Origin: an uncultured Eubacteriales bacterium
GTDB taxonomy: Bacteria; Bacillota; Clostridia; Lachnospirales; Lachnospiraceae
Direction: 5' to 3'
DNA: 15,175 bases
NCBI GenBank assembly: GCA_900544525.1
Contig: UQVN01000059.1
Location: forward strand, 1 to 15,175
Both the position numbers and the translations under genes were made by a program. Below the pieces are notes generated by a model that was given only the letters and a program-made list of their open reading frames with translations, was not told the origin of the DNA and ran no database searches. This document shows positions 1 to 6,548 of the stretch, piece by piece (position 1 is the stretch's first letter; each line of letters begins with the position of its first letter).

Positions 1-27
1 TCTATAAAATTACAATTATCGGAAAGC

Positions 28-999
28 TTATTGAGAAAAATTTTCAATAATTTCTTGTTTTTCATCACTTTCTTCGTCTCTTTCATAAATGCGATCGAAA
101 AAATTCTTAATAGCTTTCCACGCTTCCTTCGTCTCTGGCACTAATGCTCCTGCCATCGGAAACACATGAAACATTCCTTCAAAAATAACTACTTCCACTA
201 AAACTCCGCTTTGCTCTGCCTTCTTTGCAAAATCTTCCGTATCACTTAATAACATTTCATAACTTCCCACTTGCATATGAATTGGTGGAAATCCTGTAAG
301 ATCTCCATAAATAGGGGAAAGATAAGGATTTTTTAAATCATGATCTCCCATATAATCTTTTCGATAAAGCATACTTTCTGTTGTATTGCCAAACAAAGGA
401 TCTTTATCAAAATTTTCCTTATAGGAAGAACCGCTACAAGTAACATCCGTCCAAGCAGACATAGTAATCATCGCCTTTGGCATTTTCTTTTTTTTCTTTT
501 TTAGCCAATGCCCTAATGCAAACGTAAGTCCTCCTCCCGCTGAATCTCCAACAACGACTATTTGCTCTTCTGTTACCCCTTTTGCCAAAATCCATTGGTA
601 GGCATCAATACAGTCTTTAAGAGCGGCTGGAAATGGATGTTCTGGCGCTACTCGATAATCTGGTGTGACAACCGTTGCTCCTTCGTTTGCTTCACTATAC
701 TTTATGGCAAAGTTGCGATACGCATTTTTCATAGGCCCAATATATCCACCACCATGCAACTGTAAGATCCATAAATCTCCTTCTTTTTTTCTAGGAGAAT
801 GTACTTCTAATGTGTAATTCTTTCTTTTTATCTTCTCCCATACATATTTTCTTGGACATTTCCACTCCATTTCTTTTGGATTGGCCCTTAACTCTCCTGT
901 CTGTATTTTTCTTCCTAAATGTTCCGTCGCCGTTACATCTGCCATAATAGCACGAACAAGTTGCCCTCGAACACTTCCTTCTTTCCATTCTTTTCTCAT
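28..999 (-). CDS. alpha/beta hydrolase, HSL-family (family IV) esterase
   Basis: A 323-residue serine hydrolase of the hormone-sensitive-lipase-like group, expected to hydrolyse carboxyl esters or deacylate a small substrate. It carries the oxyanion-hole motif HGGG (residues 82-85), the nucleophile elbow GDSAGG with Ser153, and His278 in GMFHVF. The acidic triad member is probably Glu248 in VGSYE, at the position that is Asp in most relatives; Asp253 is the alternative. There is no signal peptide or membrane segment, so it should be cytoplasmic. Its ATG overlaps the TGA of the upstream zinc-ribbon membrane gene (ATGA), and a GGAG lies about 9 bases upstream, so it is the last gene of the 2949-28 operon. 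With an acyltransferase in the same operon, it may remove or edit the acyl group that enzyme adds (inference). Residues 167-172 are six consecutive lysines encoded by two A runs. The window ends 27 bases past the stop, with no terminator visible. Confidence 0.9.
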   Translation of the reverse strand: MRKEWKEGSVRGQLVRAIMADVTATEHLGRKIQTGELRANPKEMEWKCPRKYVWEKIKRKNYTLEVHSPRKKEGDLWILQLHGGGYIGPMKNAYRNFAIKYSEANEGATVVTPDYRVAPEHPFPAALKDCIDAYQWILAKGVTEEQIVVVGDSAGGGLTFALGHWLKKKKKKMPKAMITMSAWTDVTCSGSSYKENFDKDPLFGNTTESMLYRKDYMGDHDLKNPYLSPIYGDLTGFPPIHMQVGSYEMLLSDTEDFAKKAEQSGVLVEVVIFEGMFHVFPMAGALVPETKEAWKAIKNFFDRIYERDEESDEKQEIIENFSQ

Positions 1000-1664
1000 A
1001 TATGAAATCTCCGTAATAATTCATCCTTCGCCTTTGTGTTTCCAAATACCATAGTTCCTAGAAAAATAACAAAAGATATAAAAATTGCGATAAATGTTGG
1101 AATCGGTTTTGTAATCCAATGTTTTAAATATAAAATCAATGGCCATAAACTTAACAGCAATAATTGAATCTGATAGAGTAAATAGCTTTGCCAATTCATA
1201 AAGTTTGCCGCCATTAAAATTAAAATAGCTCCATCGGCAATTAAAATTAATGCAGGAAATGCGAAATTTACTGACCAACCTGTGTATCCATCCACTCTCC
1301 AGTCGATAAATACAAGTAATACTTGTGTCAAAATCAACTGCAACATAATTTTCGCCCCTACATTTACATTGTTAAAAATACAATAGCGAATAGCAAACCA
1401 AGAATAACAAACAATACCAATCGGAAGAATACTCCAAAATTCTCCCTTATAATAGAAAAGATTAATGGCAAGCATGGCTACGCACACGATAATAGCTAAA
1501 AAGAAAAAGATATTTAAAACAAAACGATAGGCTTTCCGCTTCATTCGGATATCTGGATATGAGTCTTCCCCTTTTCTTTCATCTTCTTTTATTCTATTTT
1601 GACAAAAAGGACATACTTTCGTCTCATCTAAAATTTCAACTTTACAGTGCTTACAATACGCCAC
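996..1664 (-). CDS. zinc-ribbon six-pass membrane protein (DUF6320-like)
   Basis: A 222-residue membrane protein of unknown function that I recall as the DUF6320 family of Lachnospiraceae; that assignment is from memory. The N-terminus is a short zinc ribbon, CxxC-x10-CxxC (Cys4, Cys7, Cys18, Cys21), followed by a charged linker and about six hydrophobic segments covering roughly residues 48-70, 78-95, 104-121, 133-155, 160-178 and 188-207. I start it at GTG (1662-1664) rather than the upstream ATG at 1712. The sequence GAAAGGAGG sits 7-8 bases before the GTG, the GTG start gives MAYCKHC with the zinc ribbon right at the terminus, and the longer version would overlap the upstream gene with a low-complexity charged leader. 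The gene lies 16 bases after the acyltransferase and overlaps the esterase by ATGA, so all three are probably made together. It may be a membrane platform or transporter for the modified substrate (speculative). Confidence 0.8.
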   Translation of the reverse strand: MAYCKHCKVEILDETKVCPFCQNRIKEDERKGEDSYPDIRMKRKAYRFVLNIFFFLAIIVCVAMLAINLFYYKGEFWSILPIGIVCYSWFAIRYCIFNNVNVGAKIMLQLILTQVLLVFIDWRVDGYTGWSVNFAFPALILIADGAILILMAANFMNWQSYLLYQIQLLLLSLWPLILYLKHWITKPIPTFIAIFISFVIFLGTMVFGNTKAKDELLRRFHI

Positions 1665-1680
1665 TCCTCTTCCTCCTTTC

Positions 1681-2949
1681 TCATTCTTCTTCTCTCTCAT
1701 AATAAATTCCATTTGTCATAATCGATACGGGAATCCCATCATTTGCAAGATTTCGATAAAAGACCTTTTGTATCGAAACATCTTTTAATACCGAACTAAA
1801 AGTCATAGTCATTGTCTCTCCATAAGAACAAGCTCCACACTTAACCTCTTGTTTTTTTGATGCTCCCATAATTAATGTGACATTTTCCACCCGATCTGCA
1901 TAAGGTTCTCGCAATTGAATGGCTCCAATATTAGAAAGAGTTGTTGTAAATGCTTTGATAGAATTTCTATAAATCCATTTTACTGCTATATTTTTTACAA
2001 AAAGTGGAACTAAACGAACAACCCATTTTTTTTCATTTGACACATTATAAGAAATGAGTTTCTCCAAACTTTCTTTATTTAATTGTTCTTTAAAATCTTG
2101 TTTTACTTGTTCTAATATTTCTTCAAAACGATACTCTCTCTCTTCAAACGCCATTCCAACCCCAATAACTCCAAAAAAGTTTCTTGTAGTGGTTGACTCA
2201 AAGTATTGTCTTAAATTGACTGGTACATTGACTCGAATTGGCTGTCCATTTGGCTTTGCCTTATAATAAGCTTCATAAATAGAAAAAATTAAAACAGCAG
2301 TTAAATATTGCGTAATGCTCGCCCCATATTTCTTACTCACTTCTTTTACTTTTTCTATTGGAAACATTCCATGAACGACACCAACGGCTCCACCTTTTAA
2401 ATGCTCGCCCTTTAATTGTACCGCCCGCTTTGTTTCATATCCTTTTACGTCCTGTTTTTTATAATGCTTTAAATAACTATCTTCACTATTTAAAAAACAG
2501 TCTTCGCTTGGTGAACCTTTCGTTTCTGTTGTTTTCTTTCCATCTAAATGATCAAAATAACAATAGATCAGTTCTTTTAAGAAATTAACTGCTCCAAACC
2601 CATCGGTAATTGCATGAAATACTTCTAAATTAATCCTTTTCTTATAATAAGTGACTCGAAATAAATACTGATTATTGGCATAAGGATCTAAATATCGACA
2701 AGGATAAGTAACTTCTTCCATGACCTTTGGCTTTTTCTTATTTTTTTCAAAATAGTACCAAAAAAACCCTCGTCTCAAACGTACATCAAATGTTTGAAAC
2801 CAAGGCAAAATCTCCAACAATGCTTCTTCTAAAATCTCTGGACGTACATCTTCTTTTAAAATTACAGAGATTCGATATACATTGGTAAGATTTTCACTAG
2901 CAATAACAGGAAAAATCTTTGCTGTATTATCTAATTTTTGCCATTTCAT
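1681..2949 (-). CDS. condensation/acyltransferase-like protein (alcohol acetyltransferase-related)
   Basis: A 422-residue protein of the chloramphenicol-acetyltransferase/condensation superfamily. The catalytic HxxxDG motif is intact as FHAITDG (His112, Asp116 from the chosen start), and the C-terminal half has the expected LSNIG...REPY segment near the second subdomain. Members use acyl-CoA or carrier-bound acyl groups to acylate an alcohol or amine; the acceptor here is unknown. There is no membrane segment or carrier-protein domain and no NRPS gene nearby, so this is a stand-alone acyltransferase and not part of an assembly line. I place the start at ATG 2947-2949 (MKWQKL) because AAAGG lies 8 bases upstream. 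The longest frame begins at 3012 but would add an unrelated 21-residue tail that reaches into the likely promoter region. It is the first gene of an operon with the zinc-ribbon membrane protein and the esterase. Confidence 0.82.
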   Translation of the reverse strand: MKWQKLDNTAKIFPVIASENLTNVYRISVILKEDVRPEILEEALLEILPWFQTFDVRLRRGFFWYYFEKNKKKPKVMEEVTYPCRYLDPYANNQYLFRVTYYKKRINLEVFHAITDGFGAVNFLKELIYCYFDHLDGKKTTETKGSPSEDCFLNSEDSYLKHYKKQDVKGYETKRAVQLKGEHLKGGAVGVVHGMFPIEKVKEVSKKYGASITQYLTAVLIFSIYEAYYKAKPNGQPIRVNVPVNLRQYFESTTTRNFFGVIGVGMAFEEREYRFEEILEQVKQDFKEQLNKESLEKLISYNVSNEKKWVVRLVPLFVKNIAVKWIYRNSIKAFTTTLSNIGAIQLREPYADRVENVTLIMGASKKQEVKCGACSYGETMTMTFSSVLKDVSIQKVFYRNLANDGIPVSIMTNGIYYEREEE

Positions 2950-3010
2950 TTCCTTTTCCTTTCTTTCATCAAAAAAGTTAAATGTAGTGTTTTTTATATG
3001 ATATGATAGC

Positions 3011-3031
3011 ATAGGAAAAGAAATTTCCTAT
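3011..3031. promoter_or_regulatory. palindromic candidate operator upstream of the acyltransferase operon
   Basis: ATAGGAAA and TTTCCTAT form a perfect 8-bp inverted repeat around a 5-base centre, 62 bases upstream of the acyltransferase start. The sequence between it and the gene is AT-rich with TATCAT/TATAAA-like -10 candidates, but no clear TTGACA-type -35. This suggests a regulated promoter, or simply a weak one. A related TATAGGAAAC/GTTTCCTATA pair occurs at 11997-12030. It could instead be a minor hairpin trailing the terminator. Confidence 0.35.
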
Positions 3032-3033
3032 CC

Positions 3034-3280
3034 TATAAAAAAAGACCACAAGCATTATTTAATTTTCCCTATGCTTGTGGTCTTTATTTACGCGAAGGCA
3101 ACGGGTCAAACAGCAAATTTAGAAAAGAGAAACAAAGTTTCCATTTTTTCTAAAGGAGATATTTGACGACTGCCCGCCAACGTGAGAAGTTCGCAAAGCG
3201 TGCTTCCCATCGTTTACATGAAAGGCATAAGCCTCTATAAATACGAGAAACAGGCTAGCAAATTGTTCCTCATGGATTCC
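3034..3280 (-). ncRNA. candidate structured small RNA, unrecognised
   Basis: This gene-free stretch differs from its surroundings: by hand count 3161-3220 is 52% G+C and 3091-3120 is 50%, in an otherwise very AT-rich window. On the minus strand a promoter-like TTGTCA-17-TATTAT (3286-3314) would start RNA near 3279, exactly where the richer segment begins, and a 15-bp hairpin with a T run ends it near 3034. The predicted RNA is about 245 nt. Internal pairings visible by eye are a hairpin of 9 bp plus 5 bp at 3118-3154 and a long-range helix enclosing it (GTCAAA 3162-3167 with TTTGAC 3105-3110; GGCGG 3174-3178 with TTGCC 3097-3101, two pairs being G-U). A small hairpin also sits at 3221-3236. 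It does not look like 6S, SRP, RNase P or tmRNA. No convincing protein frame exists. It may alternatively be a dispersed repeat or a decayed gene; I have the impression of having seen similar sequence in other Lachnospiraceae but cannot verify it. Confidence 0.5.
3036..3085 (-). terminator. rho-independent terminator of the small-RNA candidate (and read-through from rsiV)
   Basis: A perfect 15-bp stem, 3041-3055 paired with 3071-3085, encloses a 15-base loop. Read on the minus strand it is followed by a run of seven T residues (3043-3037), a canonical intrinsic terminator. On the plus strand the tail is only TTTATTTA, so any reverse activity should be weaker. Confidence 0.85.
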
Positions 3281-3285
3281 TTTCC

Positions 3286-3314
3286 ATAATACCAAAACTC
3301 ATCAATAATGACAA
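3286..3314 (-). promoter_or_regulatory. sigma-A-like promoter for the small-RNA candidate
   Basis: On the minus strand TTGTCA (3309-3314) is separated by exactly 17 bases from TATTAT (3286-3291). The expected start point is around 3278-3280, the right edge of the G+C-richer segment. The match is good, but AT-rich intergenic DNA gives chance hits; the agreement with the boundary of the unusual segment is what makes it credible. Confidence 0.5.
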
Positions 3315-3363
3315 GAACAACTTATAAAATTTTCAAAATATTTATTTTTCTATCTGATTTTTT

Positions 3364-4281
3364 CTATTTTAATAAGGAATCGGTTGTTATAATCTTTTCT
3401 ATTGCCTTTTTAGGAATCGTAAACGTGCATATTCCCATATATCCTGGTGCCACTTCATATTTATCAAATACAATCGTTAAGTGGCCATCGTTATCGATAA
3501 AGAAATTTTGATCGGCTTTTATTTGCTCAAAATCAAAGCCTTCTCCTACATCTTTCGTATCAATAAAATATGACTTATCCTCATCTTCTTTCATCTGAGC
3601 TCTCATCTGGGCTTTAATTTCTTCACTTAGCACTTTTTGATAGTTGCTGCTTTCTTTGAATAAATCCTTTAATTCTAATATTTTTCCTGTTTTCTTGTCT
3701 AATGTATAACATTTAGAAAAGCTGTTGCTTCCACCCATTGCAATCGTAGTATTAATTCGAATCGATAAAATATTTGCATTATCGGTTACCACTTCATAAT
3801 CTGTTGTTACAGACTCATGATTTGTCAATGCATCAATATCTGCTCCTTCTTCTTTCATCATCATTTCTAAATCGGCTTCATAGTTTTTCTTAATGGTATT
3901 TGTATAAGCTTGCATCTGTTCGTTTAAATCTTTTACAGATTCGCTGTCTCCTTCTACCTTCGGTGTTTTAATATTTGCCTCCATATTGCCATCATTTTTT
4001 ACATATTCTCGAAATGTCACCACTTTTGAAATTGCTCCTAATACAGGAACTTCTGCCATTGCATAGGCCATCTGCTCATTATAATTCGTTAAAATAGTGA
4101 TTGCTAATACTGCTGCAACTGCACCATATCCTATCTTTTTTGGAAGTTTTTTAAAAAATCTTACTCTTTTATTTTCTTCTTTTGCTTGGTGTATGGTATT
4201 CTCTAATCGACTTTTTAATTCTGCTGGAATTTCAATACTTTCGTATTCTTTTTTCATTTCTCCTAATGGATTCTTTTTCAT
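3364..4281 (-). CDS. rsiV: RsiV-like membrane anti-sigma factor (DUF3298 domain)
   Basis: A 305-residue single-pass membrane protein expected to hold its partner ECF sigma factor inactive. Layout: cytoplasmic sigma-binding segment (1-48), one transmembrane helix (about 49-66), and a large extracellular part ending in a DUF3298-type domain. Recognisable DUF3298 features are YTLDKKTGKILELKDLF (182-198) and the terminal strand pattern YEVAPGYMGICTFTIP (265-280). Directly after the helix lies AYA (72-74), an AxA signal-peptidase-like site. In Bacillus subtilis RsiV, lysozyme binding lets signal peptidase cut at such a position, which releases sigma-V; that mechanism is established there and inferred here. 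The ATG overlaps the sigma gene's TGA, so the pair is translationally coupled. The family call is firm, but the lysozyme ligand is not proven, since other DUF3298 anti-sigma factors exist. No clear terminator follows directly, so transcription may run into the next unit. Confidence 0.8.
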   Translation of the reverse strand: MKKNPLGEMKKEYESIEIPAELKSRLENTIHQAKEENKRVRFFKKLPKKIGYGAVAAVLAITILTNYNEQMAYAMAEVPVLGAISKVVTFREYVKNDGNMEANIKTPKVEGDSESVKDLNEQMQAYTNTIKKNYEADLEMMMKEEGADIDALTNHESVTTDYEVVTDNANILSIRINTTIAMGGSNSFSKCYTLDKKTGKILELKDLFKESSNYQKVLSEEIKAQMRAQMKEDEDKSYFIDTKDVGEGFDFEQIKADQNFFIDNDGHLTIVFDKYEVAPGYMGICTFTIPKKAIEKIITTDSLLK

Positions 4282-4772
4282 AGTATGTCCCCACTTTCTA
4301 TTGTTAATTCTACTTTTAATTTTTTTAATGCTCGATAGAGTCTGGATTTAATTGTATTTTCCGATTCCATCATAATCTCTGCAATTTCTTTTAACTTTCT
4401 TTCTTCAAAATACTTTAAAATAATAATGCTTTTTTCTTCTTCTGATAAAATCTCTAAACTCTTCATAACATCCACATCTTCATACTTATCTTCCATTCCT
4501 CCTTCTTGATACTCTTCTATCCCAACGACTTCCCTTTTTTTCTTTCGTAACATATCAATCGAAGTCCGAATCACAATTTGATAACTCCAAGAAGCAATCT
4601 GACCTTCTGTTCGGATTTGCTCGAAAGAACGAATAGCTTTATAAGCACTTTCTTGTACCACATCCATTGCATCTTCCCTATTTTTCATATAGCTATAGGC
4701 GATCCGATACAAGTTTTCATAATTTTCCATTAAGTATACAGATACTTTTTCTTCCATTATTTTATTCTTCAT
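4278..4772 (-). CDS. sigV: ECF-family RNA polymerase sigma factor (SigV-like)
   Basis: A 164-residue extracytoplasmic-function sigma factor consisting only of regions 2 and 4. Region 2 (about 15-80) includes LYRIAYSYMKNREDAMDVVQE and the -10-recognition segment around ASWSYQIVIRTSIDMLRKKKR. Region 4 (about 105-155) has the helix-turn-helix LKEIAEIMMESENTIKSRLYRA that reads the -35 element. The downstream gene is an RsiV-like anti-sigma factor coupled by an ATGA overlap, the usual regulatory pair. A promoter with ECF consensus lies about 95 bases upstream, which suggests positive autoregulation. The first ATG is used because it gives a normal-length N-terminus; the ribosome binding site (GAGAAG) is weak, and a second in-frame ATG five codons downstream is possible. 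The SigV label rests on the partner gene rather than on the sigma sequence itself; targets such as peptidoglycan O-acetylation genes are not present in this window. Confidence 0.85.
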   Translation of the reverse strand: MKNKIMEEKVSVYLMENYENLYRIAYSYMKNREDAMDVVQESAYKAIRSFEQIRTEGQIASWSYQIVIRTSIDMLRKKKREVVGIEEYQEGGMEDKYEDVDVMKSLEILSEEEKSIIILKYFEERKLKEIAEIMMESENTIKSRLYRALKKLKVELTIESGDIL

Positions 4773-4859
4773 ACATTTCTTCTCTCTTTTCTATCATAAC
4801 TATTGAAAATTTTAACACACCCTATTATCTCTTTTCTTCTTTTCTCTTTTCTTATTTAT

Positions 4860-4892
4860 ATTATAGACGCTTGAAAGAGAAAAAAAGTTTCA
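4860..4892 (-). promoter_or_regulatory. ECF-type autoregulatory promoter (plus overlapping sigma-A -10) of the sigV-rsiV operon
   Basis: On the minus strand TGAAAC (4887-4892), a 17-base spacer and CGTC (4866-4869) match the sigma-M/sigma-V class of ECF promoters. A perfect TATAAT (4860-4865) follows immediately and could act as a sigma-A -10, although no good -35 sits 17 bases upstream of it. The predicted leader is about 85 nt. Region 4773-5022 otherwise contains only this promoter and the terminator of the neighbouring operon. Confidence 0.65.
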
Positions 4893-4954
4893 AAAAATTT
4901 TAAACTATTGAAATAACAACGATGAAAAATACATTTTACAAATTTTTCATTGAA

Positions 4955-4994
4955 AAAAGGAACAGTATGTCTCATAAAATCTACTGTTCCTTTT
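4955..4994 (-). terminator. terminator of the GntR-ABC operon
   Basis: A 13-bp perfect stem (4955-4967 with 4982-4994) has a 14-base loop. On the minus strand it is followed by TTTTTT, 28 bases after the permease stop codon. On the plus strand the tail is TTTTCGTTG, so it is mainly a leftward terminator. Confidence 0.85.
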
Positions 4995-5022
4995 CGTTGT
5001 TTTATTTTGTTTTCATTCAAAT

Positions 5023-5859
5023 TTATTCAAGGTTTAATTTGTTATCAAGCACATATTTAGAAATAAAGAAATATACAACCGTTACAATCACTTCATATAC
5101 AATAACTCCGATAAAGAAAACATGGACTCCCATAACGCCTGTACCCTGTTGTAATAAATCTCCAAGCCACACTCCAATATTTGTTTTAAACAATATACCA
5201 AATAAAATTGCTCCAAACATTACAATGGCTCTTTCTGCAAAGTCCATGGCAATATAAAATCCAACAGATGCCATCATTCTTGACTTATGAGTTAAATGAC
5301 CTAATGACATAGCAGCATAGGCTTTCATGCAAAATAAAAAACAAGAAATACAAGCTATAACAAATAATTCCATCATCCAAGCAAACACATGACCTCTTCC
5401 TACACCACGGATAGCTAATGTCCAAAACTCTTTCGTAAAAATAGAGCTTATCACTTCTGTACAAGCCTCTGGACTTGTAATAAAGAAAATGATTGGTATG
5501 GTAACCATAACAACGAAGGTGCTACCAACAAACCAAAGAGTGGAAACAATTCCTTTTGACCAAATGAGCTCATAGCCCTTAACAGGAAGTGTATTCATTA
5601 AGTAGCCTTCTCTTCCAAGAATATTTTTATAATATCTTTGTAGCATAACGACCGCTGTCATAACAAATGTTGCAATGATAATTGCCACATAAGTAAGTAA
5701 AACAATTACTTTTAAACTATTAGCAATTCCATTTTGATCCACATGATCAATGCGAAAGAACAATCCATTGATCAATGCTAACACTAATAGAGCACCGTAT
5801 AAAGGAAGAAATGTTCTCTTTGTTGCTTTCCATTCATATTTCATCAATTTTCCTAACAT
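5023..5859 (-). CDS. ABC-2-type transporter permease
   Basis: A 278-residue integral membrane protein with about six hydrophobic segments (roughly 17-35, 50-72, 105-128, 160-180, 203-223 and 245-267), the normal arrangement for an ABC-2-type exporter permease. The N-terminus MLGKLMKYEWKATKRTF is the usual cytoplasmic lead-in helix of this group. It starts inside the upstream ATPase gene (7-base overlap) with GGGAGG about 7 bases before its ATG, so subunits are probably made in step. With the ATPase and the GntR regulator it forms a YtrA-YtrB-like unit; in Bacillus, related clusters respond to cell-wall antibiotics, but the substrate here is unknown. A terminator lies directly downstream. Confidence 0.85.
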   Translation of the reverse strand: MLGKLMKYEWKATKRTFLPLYGALLVLALINGLFFRIDHVDQNGIANSLKVIVLLTYVAIIIATFVMTAVVMLQRYYKNILGREGYLMNTLPVKGYELIWSKGIVSTLWFVGSTFVVMVTIPIIFFITSPEACTEVISSIFTKEFWTLAIRGVGRGHVFAWMMELFVIACISCFLFCMKAYAAMSLGHLTHKSRMMASVGFYIAMDFAERAIVMFGAILFGILFKTNIGVWLGDLLQQGTGVMGVHVFFIGVIVYEVIVTVVYFFISKYVLDNKLNLE

Positions 5860-6548
5860 TTATATACCTCCCTAAACAAACTATCCACAGATTTTCCCTC
5901 TTGTTCTCGAATGTCATCGACTGTAGATTGAAGAGCGATTTTCCCCTGATTAATAAAAATAACCTCATCTAACACTTGCTCAATATCCGCAATTAAATGG
6001 GTTGCAATGATAACCGTTGCATTTTCTTCATAATTGCTAATAATCGTATTTAAAATATAATCTCTTGCAGCTGGATCCACACCACCAATTGGTTCATCTA
6101 ATAAATATAAATTGGCATGACGGCTCATTACAAGAATTAATTGTACCTTTTCCTTTGTTCCTTTTGAAAGGTTTTTGAGCTGTTGCTTTGTATCAATATT
6201 CAGCTTTGTAATCATATCTACCGCTCTTTTTCGATCAAAGTCATCATAAAACTCTTCAAACATCGTAATAATATCTTCTACCTTCATCCAATCATTTAAA
6301 TAATCGTGATCGGGTAGATAGGAAACGATTTTTTTTGTTTCCACTCCAACGTCTTTTCCCGCTACTTTTAATTCCCCATCGGATGGTTTTAATAACCCAC
6401 TGATTATTTTAATCAAAGTGCTTTTTCCGCTTCCGTTTGGCCCTAAGAGACCAACAATCTTTCCACTTTCAATCGTTAAATCGATACGATCTAGAGCACA
6501 TTTCCCAGAATAGTATTTGCTTAAATTTTTACATTCTAATAAGTTCAT
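5853..6548 (-). CDS. ABC transporter ATP-binding protein (YtrB/CcmA-type)
   Basis: A 231-residue nucleotide-binding subunit with all catalytic elements: Walker A GPNGSGKST (36-44), a signature LSKGTKEK (127-134) with Lys in place of the second residue of the classical LSGGQ, Walker B LYLLDEP (147-153; Asp151 and Glu152), a D-loop GGVD and the switch His184 in ATHLI. It powers the ABC-2 permease encoded immediately downstream, and probably works as a homodimer with two permease copies. The start overlaps the GntR stop codon (ATGA), and the end overlaps the permease start, which fixes the three genes as one operon. The short C-terminus without an extra domain fits simple exporters of this class. 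The substrate is unknown. Confidence 0.92.
   Translation of the reverse strand: MNLLECKNLSKYYSGKCALDRIDLTIESGKIVGLLGPNGSGKSTLIKIISGLLKPSDGELKVAGKDVGVETKKIVSYLPDHDYLNDWMKVEDIITMFEEFYDDFDRKRAVDMITKLNIDTKQQLKNLSKGTKEKVQLILVMSRHANLYLLDEPIGGVDPAARDYILNTIISNYEENATVIIATHLIADIEQVLDEVIFINQGKIALQSTVDDIREQEGKSVDSLFREVYKC

Noticed and set aside
1681..2949. Acyltransferase as part of a nonribosomal peptide synthetase cluster
   Set aside because: There is no adenylation, carrier or thioesterase domain in the window; the protein is a stand-alone condensation-fold enzyme.
3163..3240. Plus-strand 25-codon frame starting TTG after AAAGGAGA, encoding a very basic peptide
   Set aside because: The ribosome-binding-like AAAGGAG falls within the hairpin of the small-RNA candidate, there is no plus-strand promoter, the start is TTG and the surrounding transcription is leftward. 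It is more likely a by-product of the structured segment.
3116..3290. Minus-strand open frame through the G+C-richer segment (ends NGNFVSLF)
   Set aside because: It has no in-frame start codon near a ribosome binding site and stops abruptly, and a different frame continues afterwards. The ATG at 3272-3274 gives only 12 codons. It could be a decayed gene but does not stand as a CDS.
5023..5257. Plus-strand frames overlapping the minus-strand genes (for example 4922-5257, 7872-8156, 9212-9559)
   Set aside because: They are antisense shadows of genes with clear family motifs; none has a good ribosome binding site or recognisable domain.
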